Shown here piece by piece: positions 27,350 through 37,614 of a stretch of 64,000 nucleotides of DNA (positions within the stretch are counted from its first letter, which is position 1; each line of letters opens with the position of its first letter). The stretch comes from an uncultured Lachnospiraceae bacterium (lineage in GTDB: Bacteria; Bacillota; Clostridia; Lachnospirales; Lachnospiraceae): assembly GCA_944383325.1 (NCBI GenBank), contig CALWPC010000027.1, forward strand, positions 62,001 through 126,000. Direction: 5' to 3'. The notes below the pieces were generated by a model that saw nothing but the letters and a program-made list of their open reading frames with translations, did no database searches and had not been told where the DNA came from. The translations under genes were made by a program, and so were the position numbers.

Positions 27350-29077
27350 GTGAGAGAACAGAAATGGGTGGTTATGGCCAAGGGCGCAGATTTTCATGGG
27401 ATTGCCCGGCGCTTTTCCATAGATCCGATCGTGGCGCGGCTTATTCGGAACCGGGATGTCGTAGGTGATGAGGCGATCCAAAAATACTTATATGGCGGGC
27501 GCACGGATCTGTATGATCCTTTTTTAATGAAAGATATGGACAAGGCGGTGGCGACTGTCGCCGAGGCGATTGCGGGCAAAAAACGAATCCGTATTATCGG
27601 GGATTATGATATTGACGGTATCTGTGCAACGTATATTTTGTCGGTAGGATTGAAAACATTAGGCGCAAAGGTGGATTATGCGATACCGGACCGGATTAAG
27701 GACGGATATGGGATTAATGAGTCTCTGGTTGCAGACGCACATGCCGCAGGAGTGGAAGTGCTGCTGACCTGTGATAATGGAATTGCGGCGATTGCTCCTC
27801 TGGAGACGGCGGCCAGGTTCGGAATGACGGTTGTTGTGACCGATCATCATGAGGTTCGGTCGGAACAGACGAAGGACGGCCTGCGCGAAATATTGCCGAG
27901 AGCGTCCGCAGTTGTGAATCCAAAGCAGAGAGACTGTCAATATCCGTTCAAAGGACTGTGTGGAGCGGCGGTTGCTTATAAACTGGTGGAGGCGCTCTTT
28001 TTACATTACCGGCGCACCGATGCGCAGGACACGATTTTGAACCCGCTTCTTGCCTTTTGCGCGATTGCGACTGTCGGTGACGTCATGGAACTAGTGGATG
28101 AAAACCGAATTTTGGTTAAGCTTGGGTTGTCCTGTCTGCACTGTACGGAGCATGTGGGACTGCGCGCGCTGATTCAGGCGAATAAGCTTTCTGTGGCAGA
28201 GGTAGATACCTATCACATTGGTTTTATTATCGGTCCGTGTCTCAATGCGACCGGCCGGCTAGACACGGCCAAGAGGGCGATGAGATTGTTAGAGTGCGGA
28301 CAGGAGCAGGAGGCGGTGCAGATTGCCGCGGAGCTTGTGGAGCTCAACGCAAGCCGAAAGGAGATGACCGAGCAGGAAACAATGAGGGCCGTCTCTTGTC
28401 TGGAAGAAAGCGGATGCCTGTCCGATTCTGTGTATGTGATTTATCTGCCCGGATGTCACGAAAGCCTGGCCGGTATCATTGCGGGACGTATTCGCGAGCG
28501 TTATGGGAAACCGGCGATTGTACTGACGGACGCCAGAGACGGCGTAAAAGGGTCGGGCCGTTCGATTGAAGGGTATTCCATGTTTGAAAAGCTTCAGGAA
28601 TGTTCAGATTTGCTGAGAGAGTTTGGAGGTCATCCGATGGCAGCCGGCTTGTCGCTGCCAAAAGACAATATTTTGGAACTGAGAAAACAGTTAAATGCGC
28701 GCAGCGGTCTGTGTGAGGCGGATTTTGTGGACAAGGTGCGCATTGATCTTCAAATGCCTTTTTCGTCTGTGAGGCGTGAGCTGATCAGTCAGCTCGATAT
28801 GCTGCGGCCGTTTGGAAAAGGCAATGAGAAACCGCTGTTTGCGGAAAAGAATGTGCGTGTCATCGGTGCAGAGCTTTTGGGGAAACATCAAAACGTGCTG
28901 CGGATGCGCCTGCAGGGGCCAGATGGCGTGATATTGCCCGCAGTTTGTTTTCGGGAGGCGCAGATTCTGTTTGCACTCATTCAGAAGAAAAAGGAACTGA
29001 TGATTACCTACTATCCGCAGATCAATCAGTTTCGCGGACAAACGACGGTGCAGTTGGTAGTGGTCAATTATATGTGA
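27350..29077 (+). CDS. recJ: Single-stranded-DNA-specific exonuclease RecJ
   Basis: 575 residues from a GTG at 27350 with AAAGGAG upstream. DHH-family motifs are in order: DYDIDGICATYIL, CDNGIAAI, the DHH itself in VTDHHEVR, then the DHHA1 motif GSGRSIEGYSMFE and FGGHPMAAG, and a C-terminal OB-like domain. It digests single-stranded DNA 5' to 3' in recombination and mismatch repair. The position before rel matches many clostridial genomes. Confidence 0.95.
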   Translation: MREQKWVVMAKGADFHGIARRFSIDPIVARLIRNRDVVGDEAIQKYLYGGRTDLYDPFLMKDMDKAVATVAEAIAGKKRIRIIGDYDIDGICATYILSVGLKTLGAKVDYAIPDRIKDGYGINESLVADAHAAGVEVLLTCDNGIAAIAPLETAARFGMTVVVTDHHEVRSEQTKDGLREILPRASAVVNPKQRDCQYPFKGLCGAAVAYKLVEALFLHYRRTDAQDTILNPLLAFCAIATVGDVMELVDENRILVKLGLSCLHCTEHVGLRALIQANKLSVAEVDTYHIGFIIGPCLNATGRLDTAKRAMRLLECGQEQEAVQIAAELVELNASRKEMTEQETMRAVSCLEESGCLSDSVYVIYLPGCHESLAGIIAGRIRERYGKPAIVLTDARDGVKGSGRSIEGYSMFEKLQECSDLLREFGGHPMAAGLSLPKDNILELRKQLNARSGLCEADFVDKVRIDLQMPFSSVRRELISQLDMLRPFGKGNEKPLFAEKNVRVIGAELLGKHQNVLRMRLQGPDGVILPAVCFREAQILFALIQKKKELMITYYPQINQFRGQTTVQLVVVNYM

Positions 29078-29128
29078 TAGAACAAAGTGTGTAACTCCCC
29101 CTCAAGATTGAGTGCTTTCCTATCGAAT

Positions 29129-29167
29129 AAAAAAGAGATGCCAGCTTCCGCGTCTGACATCTCTTTT
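29129..29167. terminator. Bidirectional terminator between recJ and the XRE gene
   Basis: AAAAGAGATG (29131-29140) pairs with CATCTCTTTT (29158-29167), A run before and T run after, so it can stop transcription of the converging genes from both sides. Confidence 0.8.
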
Positions 29168-29169
29168 AT

Positions 29170-29538
29170 TTACTTTCTCGTGCGTTCGCGTTCCTGTTTG
29201 TCACGAATAATCAGCAATTCTGCATATTTGACAAGATCGTCGCGGGATTGGTCTGTCAGAACCTCAAAATGATTTACGAGTGAGGTGAGCTGCGAGTTTC
29301 CGTAAAACGATTCATCCGCCTCTGAAGGAGGAAACGGGCGATTAATGCCGGTGATGAGATAATCTACGGAGACTTCAAATAAGAGAGCAAGCTGCTCCAG
29401 TTTTTCGTAATCAGGCTGTTTATTTTTTGTTTCATAGCCTGCGATAGTCGGTCGGGAAACATGCAGATAATCTGCAAGGTCTTTTTGGCGTAAATTTTTA
29501 CTTTTACGCAGTCGTTTGAGAGTTGATCCAAAGTTCAT
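29170..29538 (-). CDS. XRE-family helix-turn-helix regulator
   Basis: 122 residues. The Cro/CI-type helix-turn-helix lies at about 5-60 (KNLRQKDLADYLHVSRPTIA, then YETKNKQPDYEKLEQLA). The C-terminal 50 residues are charged and helical, ending in a basic tail, probably for dimer formation. The start at 29538 is preceded by AGGAGG on the minus strand; a longer frame upstream lacks a ribosome site. It is divergent from rel across 326 bp and may regulate itself or rel. Confidence 0.85.
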   Translation of the reverse strand: MNFGSTLKRLRKSKNLRQKDLADYLHVSRPTIAGYETKNKQPDYEKLEQLALLFEVSVDYLITGINRPFPPSEADESFYGNSQLTSLVNHFEVLTDQSRDDLVKYAELLIIRDKQERERTRK

Positions 29539-29610
29539 TTGTTGATTGGCCTCCTGTCTGTGCAAAGTGATGTTATATCGCTGCCATAATACATGTTTTA
29601 TTGTAACATA

Positions 29611-29640
29611 TTCATACTTATTAGAAAAGAGTTGTATCAA
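29611..29640 (-). promoter_or_regulatory. Promoter of the XRE gene
   Basis: Read on the minus strand, TTGATA (29635-29640) and TATGAA (29611-29616) are 18 bp apart. This is within the 326-bp gap between the XRE gene and rel. Confidence 0.5.
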
Positions 29641-29738
29641 AACGAAACAGAAAGTTTAAATTTAAAATCATTCCAGAACAAAAAGATTGTTTTGTCTGCT
29701 GATTTTCGGAATATGGCCAGAAACGATGAAACAAATAT

Positions 29739-29840
29739 TTGCTTTTTTACCGTAATATAACTATAATAAAAATATTAAAGCCTTTTTTAACTCTTTTTGG
29801 TTCTCATTATACAGCAGAGGACCTCAGTAATTCAATTACT
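29739..29840 (+). promoter_or_regulatory. rel promoter and leader palindrome
   Basis: TTGCTT (29739-29744) and an exact TATAAT (29762-29767), 17 bp apart, would start the rel transcript near 29774 with a leader of about 90 nt. The leader contains AGTAATT-C-AATTACT (29826-29840), a perfect 7-bp palindrome followed by TTTTT, just before the GAGGAAG ribosome site. No other gene or RNA is seen in the gap. Confidence 0.5.
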
Positions 29841-29864
29841 TTTTGACGAGGAAGTGGCGAAAGA

Positions 29865-32183
29865 TTGTCGAATACAGGGAAACGAGCATTGAACAATGAA
29901 ATTGAAGTGCAGATGGAACATGTCGGGGAGGACACGGTTGTCGCTCCTGCGGATTTTACTTCGCCGGAAGTCCTGTTTCAGCAGCTGCTAGACAGCGTTC
30001 ATAAGTATCATCCGTCCACAGACACTTCGATGATTAGCAAGGCGTTTCATATTGCCAGCAGTGCGCATGAGGGTCAGACGCGCAGATCAGGAGAACCGTA
30101 CATTATTCATCCTCTCTGCGTTGCAATTATTCTGGCAGAGCTTGAGCTCGATAAAGAGACGATTGTCGCAGGTCTGCTGCACGACGTTGTGGAGGACACG
30201 GTGATGACCGACGAGCAGGTGCGGGCGGAATTTAATGATGAAATTGCGCTTCTTGTTGACGGAGTTACCAAACTGGGACAATTAAATTATCAGACAGAAA
30301 ATAAGGTCGAAATCCAGGCGGAAAATCTGCGGAAAATGTTTCTGGCGATGGCAAAGGATATTCGCGTCGTGATTATCAAGCTAGCAGACCGGCTGCATAA
30401 TATGCGGACACTGAAATATATGAGTCCCGAAAAACAGAAAGAAAAAGCCAGAGAGACGATGGATATTTACGCGCCGATCGCACAGCGTCTCGGTATTTCC
30501 AAAATCAAGACGGAGCTCGACGATCTTGCGCTGAAATACCTGGAGCCGGAAGTATATTATGACCTGGTTGACAAAATTGTATACCGCAAAAGTGTCCGGG
30601 AGGAGTATGTGCGCGAAATTGCGGAGGATGTTCGCCGCCATATTGAAAACGCGGGCATTGAGGCGCAGATTAAAGGCCGTGTAAAGCATTTTTTCAGTAT
30701 TTACCGCAAGATGGTCAATCAGGACAAAACGCTTGATCAGATTTACGATTTGTTTGCCGTCCGCATTATTGTAAAGACCGTGAAGGACTGTTATGCGGCG
30801 CTCGGTATTATTCATGAAATGTATAAGCCGATCCCGGGGCGTTTTAAAGATTATATTGCCATGCCCAAGCAAAATATGTATCAGTCACTGCACACAACGC
30901 TGATCGGACCGAACGGACAGCCGTTTGAAATACAGATCCGCACCGAGGAAATGCACCGCACTGCGGAATATGGAATCGCAGCGCACTGGAAGTATAAAGA
31001 GGCCTCGGACGGCCGCAAAGTGGAAACACAGGAGGAAGAAAAGCTAAGTTGGCTTAGGCAGATTCTGGAGTGGCAGCGAGATATGTCAGACAATCAGGAG
31101 TTTTTGAGTCTGCTCAAAAGTGATCTTGATTTGTTTTCGGATAACGTATACTGTTTCACCCCGACCGGAGACGTCAAAAATCTGCCGAGAGGTTCTACGC
31201 CGATTGATTTTGCCTACAGTATCCATTCGGCGGTGGGCAACAAGATGATCGGAGCGCGCGTCAACGGTAAACTGGTGCCGATTGACTATGAGATCCAAAA
31301 TGGGGATCGCATCGAAGTGCTGACTTCACAAAATTCAAAAGGGCCGAGCCGTGACTGGCTGTCGGTTGTAAAGTCGACACAGGCAAAAAGCAAGATTAAT
31401 CAGTGGTTTCGAAATCAATTTAAGGATGAGAATATTACCAAAGGCAAGGAAATGCTTGCCCAATATTGTAAAATCAAGTCGATTGTGTTATCGAATTTGA
31501 TCAGGCCGGAGTACCAGGAAAAGGTCATGCACAAGTATGGCTTTAAAGATTGGGAGTCTGTTTTGGCTGCAGTCGGGCACGGCGGATTAAAAGAGGGTCA
31601 GGTCATTAATAAACTTCAGGATGAGTATAATAAGGCCCATCCAAAGATTGTGTCGGACGCGCAGGTGCTAGAGAGCGTGGATGAAAATAATGCGGTCAGC
31701 CGGCCGGGCGATAAAGCCGGACGAGGCGGAATTATTGTCAAGGGAGCGCACGACGTGGCGGTTCGCTATTCCAAGTGCTGTTCACCTGTCCCGGGTGATG
31801 AGATCGTAGGGTTTGTGACAAGAGGGCGGGGAATTTCCATCCACCGCACGGACTGTATTAATATTATTAATTTATCAGCCGCAGATCGGAGCCGTCTGAT
31901 CGAGGCGGAATGGCAGGATGCAGATTCTATGGTGCATCAGGAACTGTACAGCGCCGAGATCAACATTTATGGCAATAATCGAAGCGGGCTTTTGGTCGAT
32001 GTCTCAAAGGTGCTTACCGAGCGCAAAATTGATATTAAATCCGTCAATGTCCGCACGAGTAAACAGGGGACCGCTACGATTAATATGTCGTTTGATATTC
32101 GTTCGACAGAAGAGCTGCGCCAGATTATTGATAAACTTCGGCAGATTGACAGCGTGTTGGATGTGGAGCGCGCCATTGGATAG
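29865..32183 (+). CDS. rel: Bifunctional (p)ppGpp synthetase/hydrolase Rel
   Basis: 772 residues. The start is a TTG at 29865 with GAGGAAG 10 nt upstream; the first in-frame ATG, some 16 codons later, lacks a better site. Hydrolase HD domain with GLLHDVVEDT, synthetase domain with RFKDYIAMPKQNMYQSLHTT, TGS domain (VYCFTPTGDVKNLPRGSTPI), a zinc-finger-like CCSPVPGDEI and a C-terminal ACT domain are all present. It makes and breaks the stringent-response alarmone on sensing uncharged tRNA on ribosomes. Confidence 0.97.
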   Translation: MSNTGKRALNNEIEVQMEHVGEDTVVAPADFTSPEVLFQQLLDSVHKYHPSTDTSMISKAFHIASSAHEGQTRRSGEPYIIHPLCVAIILAELELDKETIVAGLLHDVVEDTVMTDEQVRAEFNDEIALLVDGVTKLGQLNYQTENKVEIQAENLRKMFLAMAKDIRVVIIKLADRLHNMRTLKYMSPEKQKEKARETMDIYAPIAQRLGISKIKTELDDLALKYLEPEVYYDLVDKIVYRKSVREEYVREIAEDVRRHIENAGIEAQIKGRVKHFFSIYRKMVNQDKTLDQIYDLFAVRIIVKTVKDCYAALGIIHEMYKPIPGRFKDYIAMPKQNMYQSLHTTLIGPNGQPFEIQIRTEEMHRTAEYGIAAHWKYKEASDGRKVETQEEEKLSWLRQILEWQRDMSDNQEFLSLLKSDLDLFSDNVYCFTPTGDVKNLPRGSTPIDFAYSIHSAVGNKMIGARVNGKLVPIDYEIQNGDRIEVLTSQNSKGPSRDWLSVVKSTQAKSKINQWFRNQFKDENITKGKEMLAQYCKIKSIVLSNLIRPEYQEKVMHKYGFKDWESVLAAVGHGGLKEGQVINKLQDEYNKAHPKIVSDAQVLESVDENNAVSRPGDKAGRGGIIVKGAHDVAVRYSKCCSPVPGDEIVGFVTRGRGISIHRTDCINIINLSAADRSRLIEAEWQDADSMVHQELYSAEINIYGNNRSGLLVDVSKVLTERKIDIKSVNVRTSKQGTATINMSFDIRSTEELRQIIDKLRQIDSVLDVERAIG

Positions 32184-32225
32184 ATGCGTATTTCGGTGTC
32201 ACTGCCAGAAAGGGCGGGAATTGCG

Positions 32226-32858
32226 ATGTCTAAGTTAAAAATTCACAAGATGATTGTAGGGCCGGTACAGACCAACTGTTATCTTGTCTATAATGAGGAG
32301 AGCAAGGAAACCTTGATTATTGATCCCGGGGACCAGGCAGATCGGATCCGGGAGCAGATTCGTATTCATCAGCTTTGTCCGTGTGCTATTTTACTAACGC
32401 ACGGCCATTTCGATCATATTATGGCGGCAGAGGAGCTGCGCAGGGAATATGATCTTCCGGTTTATGCGGGTGAGGAGGAACGGACGCTCACCGGCGATCC
32501 GAGCATGAATGCGTCCCGTGAATTTGGCGTCAGCTGCGCGGTTACAATCGACCGCGGCCTGTCGGACGGGCAGCAGCTTTCTCTGGCGGGATTTTCGATT
32601 CGCGTTATTCATACTCCCGGTCATACGAGGGGAGGAGTCTGTTATTATTTTGATGCCGAACGCGTACTGTTTTCCGGCGATACACTGTTTGCGGCGTCGG
32701 TCGGCAGGACGGATCTTCCGACGGGCAGCATGTCGCAGATTATCCGCTCGATCCGGGAAAAGCTGTTCCATTTACCGGACGATACAAGGGTGTTGCCGGG
32801 GCATGGGGAGGACACGATGATTGGTTACGAAAAGAAACACAACCCGTTTCTGTTTTAA
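32226..32858 (+). CDS. MBL-fold metallohydrolase (glyoxalase II-like)
   Basis: 210 residues. THGHFDHI is the two-zinc HxHxDH motif; HTPGHTRGG, FSGDTLFAASVGRTDL and LPGHGEDT complete the ligand set of the hydroxyacylglutathione-hydrolase-like group. The ATG at 32226 begins MSKLKIHKMIVGPVQTNCY, the usual family start. Its place between rel and hemZ is conserved in Clostridia. The substrate is unknown, since these bacteria normally lack glutathione; another thioester is likely. Confidence 0.9.
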   Translation: MSKLKIHKMIVGPVQTNCYLVYNEESKETLIIDPGDQADRIREQIRIHQLCPCAILLTHGHFDHIMAAEELRREYDLPVYAGEEERTLTGDPSMNASREFGVSCAVTIDRGLSDGQQLSLAGFSIRVIHTPGHTRGGVCYYFDAERVLFSGDTLFAASVGRTDLPTGSMSQIIRSIREKLFHLPDDTRVLPGHGEDTMIGYEKKHNPFLF

Positions 32859-32917
32859 AGACAGACGCCGATGTCTGCGGGAGTCAGGGAACGGACAGAG
32901 AGCTACGGAGGTTCGGT

Positions 32918-34507
32918 ATGATTGAAATACAGTTGCAGAAGGAAGATTTTGAGCAGGATATTCGCGCGCTTCTGATGGCTTTTTATCCGAATACTCCCAT
33001 TCGGGCGGTGATTGGAAACGACATGCCAAAGATTGGGATGCCGCCGGCCAAAAACCAGGTGCAGCCGGAGCCGTTTCATGAGAATGAGCTGCATCGCCTG
33101 TTCAAAATTGACATTCAAACAGACAGCGTATCGATTCGTATCTATGACGGAGAGCCGGCCTGTGGAGTGTATAAAAACAAGGCCTGTTATACGATACTGC
33201 CGCGATCGGTGCTGTATGATCATCGCTTTGTTCTCCCTGCGGATGCCGGCGAAGATGCGGCACCTGAAGAGCAAAGGGCATGCCGGTTAACCAGAAAAAA
33301 CGAGTTAAAAAAAGGTCTCTATGAAGCGGCGGCGTCCGATACCGGCCGGCAGCTCGCATGGGGAACACTGACAGGGATCCGGCCAACAAAAATTCCGACG
33401 GCCATGTTGGAAAAAGGATGTACGCACGATGAAATTGCGGTGCATTTACGGTCCGAATATTGGGTTTCTGATGCAAAGAGTGCACTGGCAGTTGAAATTG
33501 CTGAGAGGGAGCGGGCGCTTTTATCTTCCTTAGATTATAAAAACGGTTACAGTCTGTATATCGGTATTCCGTTTTGCCCAAGTACATGCGCGTACTGTTC
33601 CTTTACTTCGTATCCGCTGTCCAGGTGGAGCCGCAAGGTAGATCAGTATGTCCATTGTGTGATTAAGGAACTGGAATATATCAGTGAAGTTAACCGAGAT
33701 AAAACACTCAATACGATCTATTTCGGCGGCGGTACGCCGACTACGCTGCTCCCTGAACAGATGGATATGCTTTGTGATGCCATTGAACGCCTGTTTGTGC
33801 TTGATCAGGTGCGGGAGTGGACGGTGGAGGCCGGACGTCCGGACAGTATTACAAGAGAAAAGCTGCTAGGGTTAAAGCGCCATCCGGTCACAAGAATTTC
33901 GATTAATCCGCAGACGATGAAGGAGGAGACGCTCCGTCTGATCGGACGGCAGCACAGTGTCCGACAGATTCGCGAAGCGTTTGAAATGTCGCGTGAGTGC
34001 GGATTTACGAATATCAATATGGATATGATTCTGGGACTGCCGGGCGAGACGTCGTCCGATGTCGCGCATACGGTAGAAGAAATTTGCCGGTTATCGCCGG
34101 AAAGTCTGACCGTGCACACGTTAGCCCGAAAGCGGGCGGCACGGATGAATACAGACCGCGCCGCATTTTCGGGTTATTCGCAGGGCAATACGGAGGACAT
34201 GCTTGAGATTGCGGATCAGGGCGCCCGGTCAATCGGTCTTCGGCCTTATTATTTATACAGGCAAAAAAACATGGCGGGCAATCTGGAAAATGTCGGTTAT
34301 GCCCGTGAGGGATGCTTTAGCCTGTATAATATTTTAATTATGGAGGAGCTTCAGTCCATTTTTGCGGCGGGCGCTGGAGGCGCAACGAAGCTTGTATTTG
34401 CGCAAAACCGGATTGAGCGCGTGGAAAATGTAAAGGCAGTGGATCAGTATATGACCCGCATTCATGAAATGATTGACAGAAAGCGGACGGCGCTGTCCAT
34501 GACATAA
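32918..34507 (+). CDS. hemZ: HemZ-type radical SAM protein (coproporphyrinogen dehydrogenase-like)
   Basis: 529 residues. An N-terminal region of about 190 residues specific to HemZ precedes a radical SAM domain with CPSTCAYCSF (Cx3Cx2C), IYFGGGTPTTL and a HemN-like C-terminus. By homology it would act on coproporphyrinogen III, but clostridial HemZ function is unproven and heme-chaperone or other roles are possible. It lies 59 nt after the MBL gene and immediately before hisS. Confidence 0.9.
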   Translation: MIEIQLQKEDFEQDIRALLMAFYPNTPIRAVIGNDMPKIGMPPAKNQVQPEPFHENELHRLFKIDIQTDSVSIRIYDGEPACGVYKNKACYTILPRSVLYDHRFVLPADAGEDAAPEEQRACRLTRKNELKKGLYEAAASDTGRQLAWGTLTGIRPTKIPTAMLEKGCTHDEIAVHLRSEYWVSDAKSALAVEIAERERALLSSLDYKNGYSLYIGIPFCPSTCAYCSFTSYPLSRWSRKVDQYVHCVIKELEYISEVNRDKTLNTIYFGGGTPTTLLPEQMDMLCDAIERLFVLDQVREWTVEAGRPDSITREKLLGLKRHPVTRISINPQTMKEETLRLIGRQHSVRQIREAFEMSRECGFTNINMDMILGLPGETSSDVAHTVEEICRLSPESLTVHTLARKRAARMNTDRAAFSGYSQGNTEDMLEIADQGARSIGLRPYYLYRQKNMAGNLENVGYAREGCFSLYNILIMEELQSIFAAGAGGATKLVFAQNRIERVENVKAVDQYMTRIHEMIDRKRTALSMT

Positions 34508-34531
34508 ATGGGAAAGGAATTGAAGAACAAT

Positions 34532-35773
34532 ATGATTACACAGGCACCAAGAGGGGTACAGGACTGGTATGGCGAAAATATGCACAGGCGTGCAGAAGTG
34601 GAGAAGATTGCGAGAGATCTCGCAAAGACGTATCATATAAAGGAAATTATTACGCCGGTATTTGAGCATACGGTGTTATTTCAGCGCGGCGTCGGCGAGA
34701 CGACAGATGTGGTACAAAAAGAAATGTATACGTTTCTTGATAAAGGGGAGCGGAGTATTACCCTGAAACCGGAGGGAACAGCCGGGGTGATGAGGGCGTA
34801 TCTGGAACACAATATGTATGCGGATCCTGCTCCGACAAAATTGTTTTATGTCACTCCGGCGTTTCGGTATGAGAAGCCGCAGAGCGGAAGATTGCGGCAG
34901 CATCACCAGTTTGGCGTTGAATTTGTAGGTTCCAAAAGTCCGCTTGCGGAGGTGGAAGTGATTACGCTCGTCACGGAATTGATCCGCAGGCTTGGCTTAA
35001 AAGACGCAAAGCTGCATATTAACAGTATCGGCTGTGCAAACTGCAGAGCGGATTATAACCGGGCCCTGCTCAGTTATTTGTCGCAGCATGAGCAGTCGCT
35101 TTGTCCGACCTGCCAGGAGCGTATGAAAAAAAATCCGCTTCGTGTCATTGACTGCAAGGTGCCGTCATGTCAGGATATTGTGCGGGAGGCTCCGCGCACG
35201 ATCGACTATTTGGACGAGGAGTGCCGGATGCATTTTGAAGAACTTCAGAGTCTGCTGAATCAGCTTGCGATTCCGTATGAAATTGATACGGGTATTGTGC
35301 GCGGATTAGATTACTATACCAAGACGGTGTTTGAGTTTGTAAATAGCGAAGGGTTTACACTCTGCGGAGGAGGACGCTATGATGGGCTGATCCATGAGAT
35401 CGAGGAAAAGCAGGATATACCGTCGGTGGGATTTGGAATGGGTATTGAGCGTATTCTCTATTTTCTTGACAAAGAAGGAGTGATACTGGAGCCGGAGCCT
35501 CCGGTCGAATTGTATGTCGGAATTTTAGGCGCAGAGGCGCGCGGACGCGCTTATCAGCTTGTGAATCAGCTGCGTTTTGCGGGGCATATCGTAGAGACGG
35601 ATTATATGGACCGAAGCGTGAAAGCACAGATGAAATATGCGAATAAAATCGGCGCGCAAAAGGCGGTTGTAATCGGTGATAATGAGCTTGAAAGCAACAA
35701 AGCTCAGTTAAAAGATATGCTGACCGGAGAGGTCAGGGAAATCGCTCTGGATGCGCTTTTGGAATGTCTTTGA
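34532..35773 (+). CDS. hisS: Histidyl-tRNA synthetase
   Basis: 413 residues from the ATG at 34532 ([12 protein letters not shown]), which matches family starts; an in-frame ATG at 34508 abuts the hemZ stop without a ribosome site. Class II motif 2 is seen as [20 protein letters not shown] and the histidine-specific [12 protein letters not shown] follows, with an anticodon-binding domain at the C-terminus. It charges tRNA-His. Grouped with aspS as in most Firmicutes. Confidence 0.95.
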   Translation: MITQAPRGVQDWYGENMHRRAEVEKIARDLAKTYHIKEIITPVFEHTVLFQRGVGETTDVVQKEMYTFLDKGERSITLKPEGTAGVMRAYLEHNMYADPAPTKLFYVTPAFRYEKPQSGRLRQHHQFGVEFVGSKSPLAEVEVITLVTELIRRLGLKDAKLHINSIGCANCRADYNRALLSYLSQHEQSLCPTCQERMKKNPLRVIDCKVPSCQDIVREAPRTIDYLDEECRMHFEELQSLLNQLAIPYEIDTGIVRGLDYYTKTVFEFVNSEGFTLCGGGRYDGLIHEIEEKQDIPSVGFGMGIERILYFLDKEGVILEPEPPVELYVGILGAEARGRAYQLVNQLRFAGHIVETDYMDRSVKAQMKYANKIGAQKAVVIGDNELESNKAQLKDMLTGEVREIALDALLECL

Positions 35774-35814
35774 GATTTCAGGTCAGGGAACAGATAGAAA
35801 AATAGGAGGAGATT

Positions 35815-37614
35815 ATGGCAGAATCGATGAAAGGGTTGCACCGTACGCATCGGTGTACCGAGGTGAGCAGCGACTGCATTGGCCAGACGGTCACGGTGAT
35901 GGGATGGGTGCAGAAGAGAAGAAATCTTGGGAGTCTTATTTTTGTTGATCTGAGGGATCGTTCGGGTATTCTTCAGATTGTGTTTGATGAAAATGATGCG
36001 GGACATGAGAATTTTGAAAAAGCAGAGCTTCTGAGAAATGAGTTTGTAATCGCGGTAACCGGAGAAGTAACAAGACGGGAGGGTGCGATTAATGAACAGC
36101 TTTCTACCGGAGAACTGGAAATCCGAGCCAGAGAGCTTCGCATTTTATCTGAGGCAGAGACTCCTCCGTTTCCCATTGAGCGGAATTTGCAGACAAAAGA
36201 TGAGCTGAGATTGAAATACCGTTATCTGGATCTTCGGAGACCGGATTTACAGCACAATTTGATGCTTCGGAGCAAGGTGGCGACGGCGGTGCGCACATTT
36301 CTGACGGACGAGGGATTTCTGGAGATTGAGACACCGATGCTGATGAAGTCTACGCCGGAGGGGGCGAGAGATTATCTGGTGCCGAGCCGCGTACATCCCG
36401 GCAGTTTTTATGCGCTGCCCCAGTCGCCGCAGATTTTTAAACAGCTTCTGATGTGCTCAGGTTATGACCGGTATTTTCAGATTGTACGGTGCTTCCGCGA
36501 TGAAGATCTGCGGGCAGACCGTCAGCCGGAATTTACGCAGATTGATATGGAGTTATCTTTCGTGGATGTCGAGGATGTCATTGATGTCAATGAACGTCTG
36601 TTGGCCAAAATCTTTGGAGAGGTCGGCGTGCATGTTCCGCTTCCGATACCACGGATGACGTATCAGGAAGCAATGGACCGCTATGGATCGGATAAGCCGG
36701 ACACACGTTTTGGCATGGAGCTTACGGATGTAACTGAGATCGCGAGAAATTGTGAGTTTGGGGTATTTCGCAGCGCGGTTGAGAATGGAGGCACGGTTCG
36801 CGGTATAAATGTCAAGGGACAGGGAGCCATGCCGAGAAAGAAGATTGACGCGCTAGTGGAAAAGGCCAAAGAATTTGGCGCAAAGGGACTGGCTTATCTG
36901 AGTATTCAGGAAGATCAGAGCGTGAAATCATCGTTTGCAAAGTTTTTGTCTCAGGATGAAATACAGAGTCTGGTGTCTACTATGGGCGGAGCGCCCGGCG
37001 ATTTGCTGCTGTTTGCCGCCGATCAGAGTCAGATTGTCTGCGAGGTGCTTGGTCATCTTCGCCTGCATTTGGCGGACGCATTGGATCTTGTTAATAAAGA
37101 GGATTACCACTTTTTGTGGATTACGGAGTTTCCGCTGCTTGAGTGGTCAGAGGAACAAAATCGTTTTGTGGCGAAACATCATCCGTTTACAATGCCGATG
37201 GATGAGGATCTGGATAAACTGGAGAGTGATCCGGGCGCAGTGCGGGCCAAGGCATATGATATTGTGCTCAACGGTACGGAAATCGGCGGAGGCAGCGTGC
37301 GAATTTATCAGAATGAGATCCAGGAAAAAATGTTTGAAGTGCTTGGATTTACAAAAGAGCAGGCATATGAGCGCTTTGGGTTTTTGCTCAATGCGTTTAA
37401 ATATGGGGTTCCCCCTCATGCGGGACTGGCATATGGGTTTGACCGCCTGATTATGCTTATGACCGGGGAGGACAGTATTCGTGATGTCATTGCGTTCCCG
37501 AAAGTGAAGGATGCGTCGGATCTCATGTCAGAAGCGCCGGGGACAGTTGACCAGAAACAGTTGGAGGAGCTCGGAATACAAATTATCAGACAGGAGGACA
37601 ACGAGGATGTATGA
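35815..37614 (+). CDS. aspS: Aspartyl-tRNA synthetase
   Basis: 599 residues, bacterial type. N-terminal OB-fold anticodon domain (about 15-110), class II catalytic motifs with [18 protein letters not shown] (motif 2) and [12 protein letters not shown] (motif 3), and the bacterial GAD insertion between them at about 290-420. AGGAGG precedes the ATG. Whether it also charges tRNA-Asn for amidation cannot be judged here. Its 3' end overlaps glyA by 8 nt. Confidence 0.97.
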   Translation: MAESMKGLHRTHRCTEVSSDCIGQTVTVMGWVQKRRNLGSLIFVDLRDRSGILQIVFDENDAGHENFEKAELLRNEFVIAVTGEVTRREGAINEQLSTGELEIRARELRILSEAETPPFPIERNLQTKDELRLKYRYLDLRRPDLQHNLMLRSKVATAVRTFLTDEGFLEIETPMLMKSTPEGARDYLVPSRVHPGSFYALPQSPQIFKQLLMCSGYDRYFQIVRCFRDEDLRADRQPEFTQIDMELSFVDVEDVIDVNERLLAKIFGEVGVHVPLPIPRMTYQEAMDRYGSDKPDTRFGMELTDVTEIARNCEFGVFRSAVENGGTVRGINVKGQGAMPRKKIDALVEKAKEFGAKGLAYLSIQEDQSVKSSFAKFLSQDEIQSLVSTMGGAPGDLLLFAADQSQIVCEVLGHLRLHLADALDLVNKEDYHFLWITEFPLLEWSEEQNRFVAKHHPFTMPMDEDLDKLESDPGAVRAKAYDIVLNGTEIGGGSVRIYQNEIQEKMFEVLGFTKEQAYERFGFLLNAFKYGVPPHAGLAYGFDRLIMLMTGEDSIRDVIAFPKVKDASDLMSEAPGTVDQKQLEELGIQIIRQEDNEDV

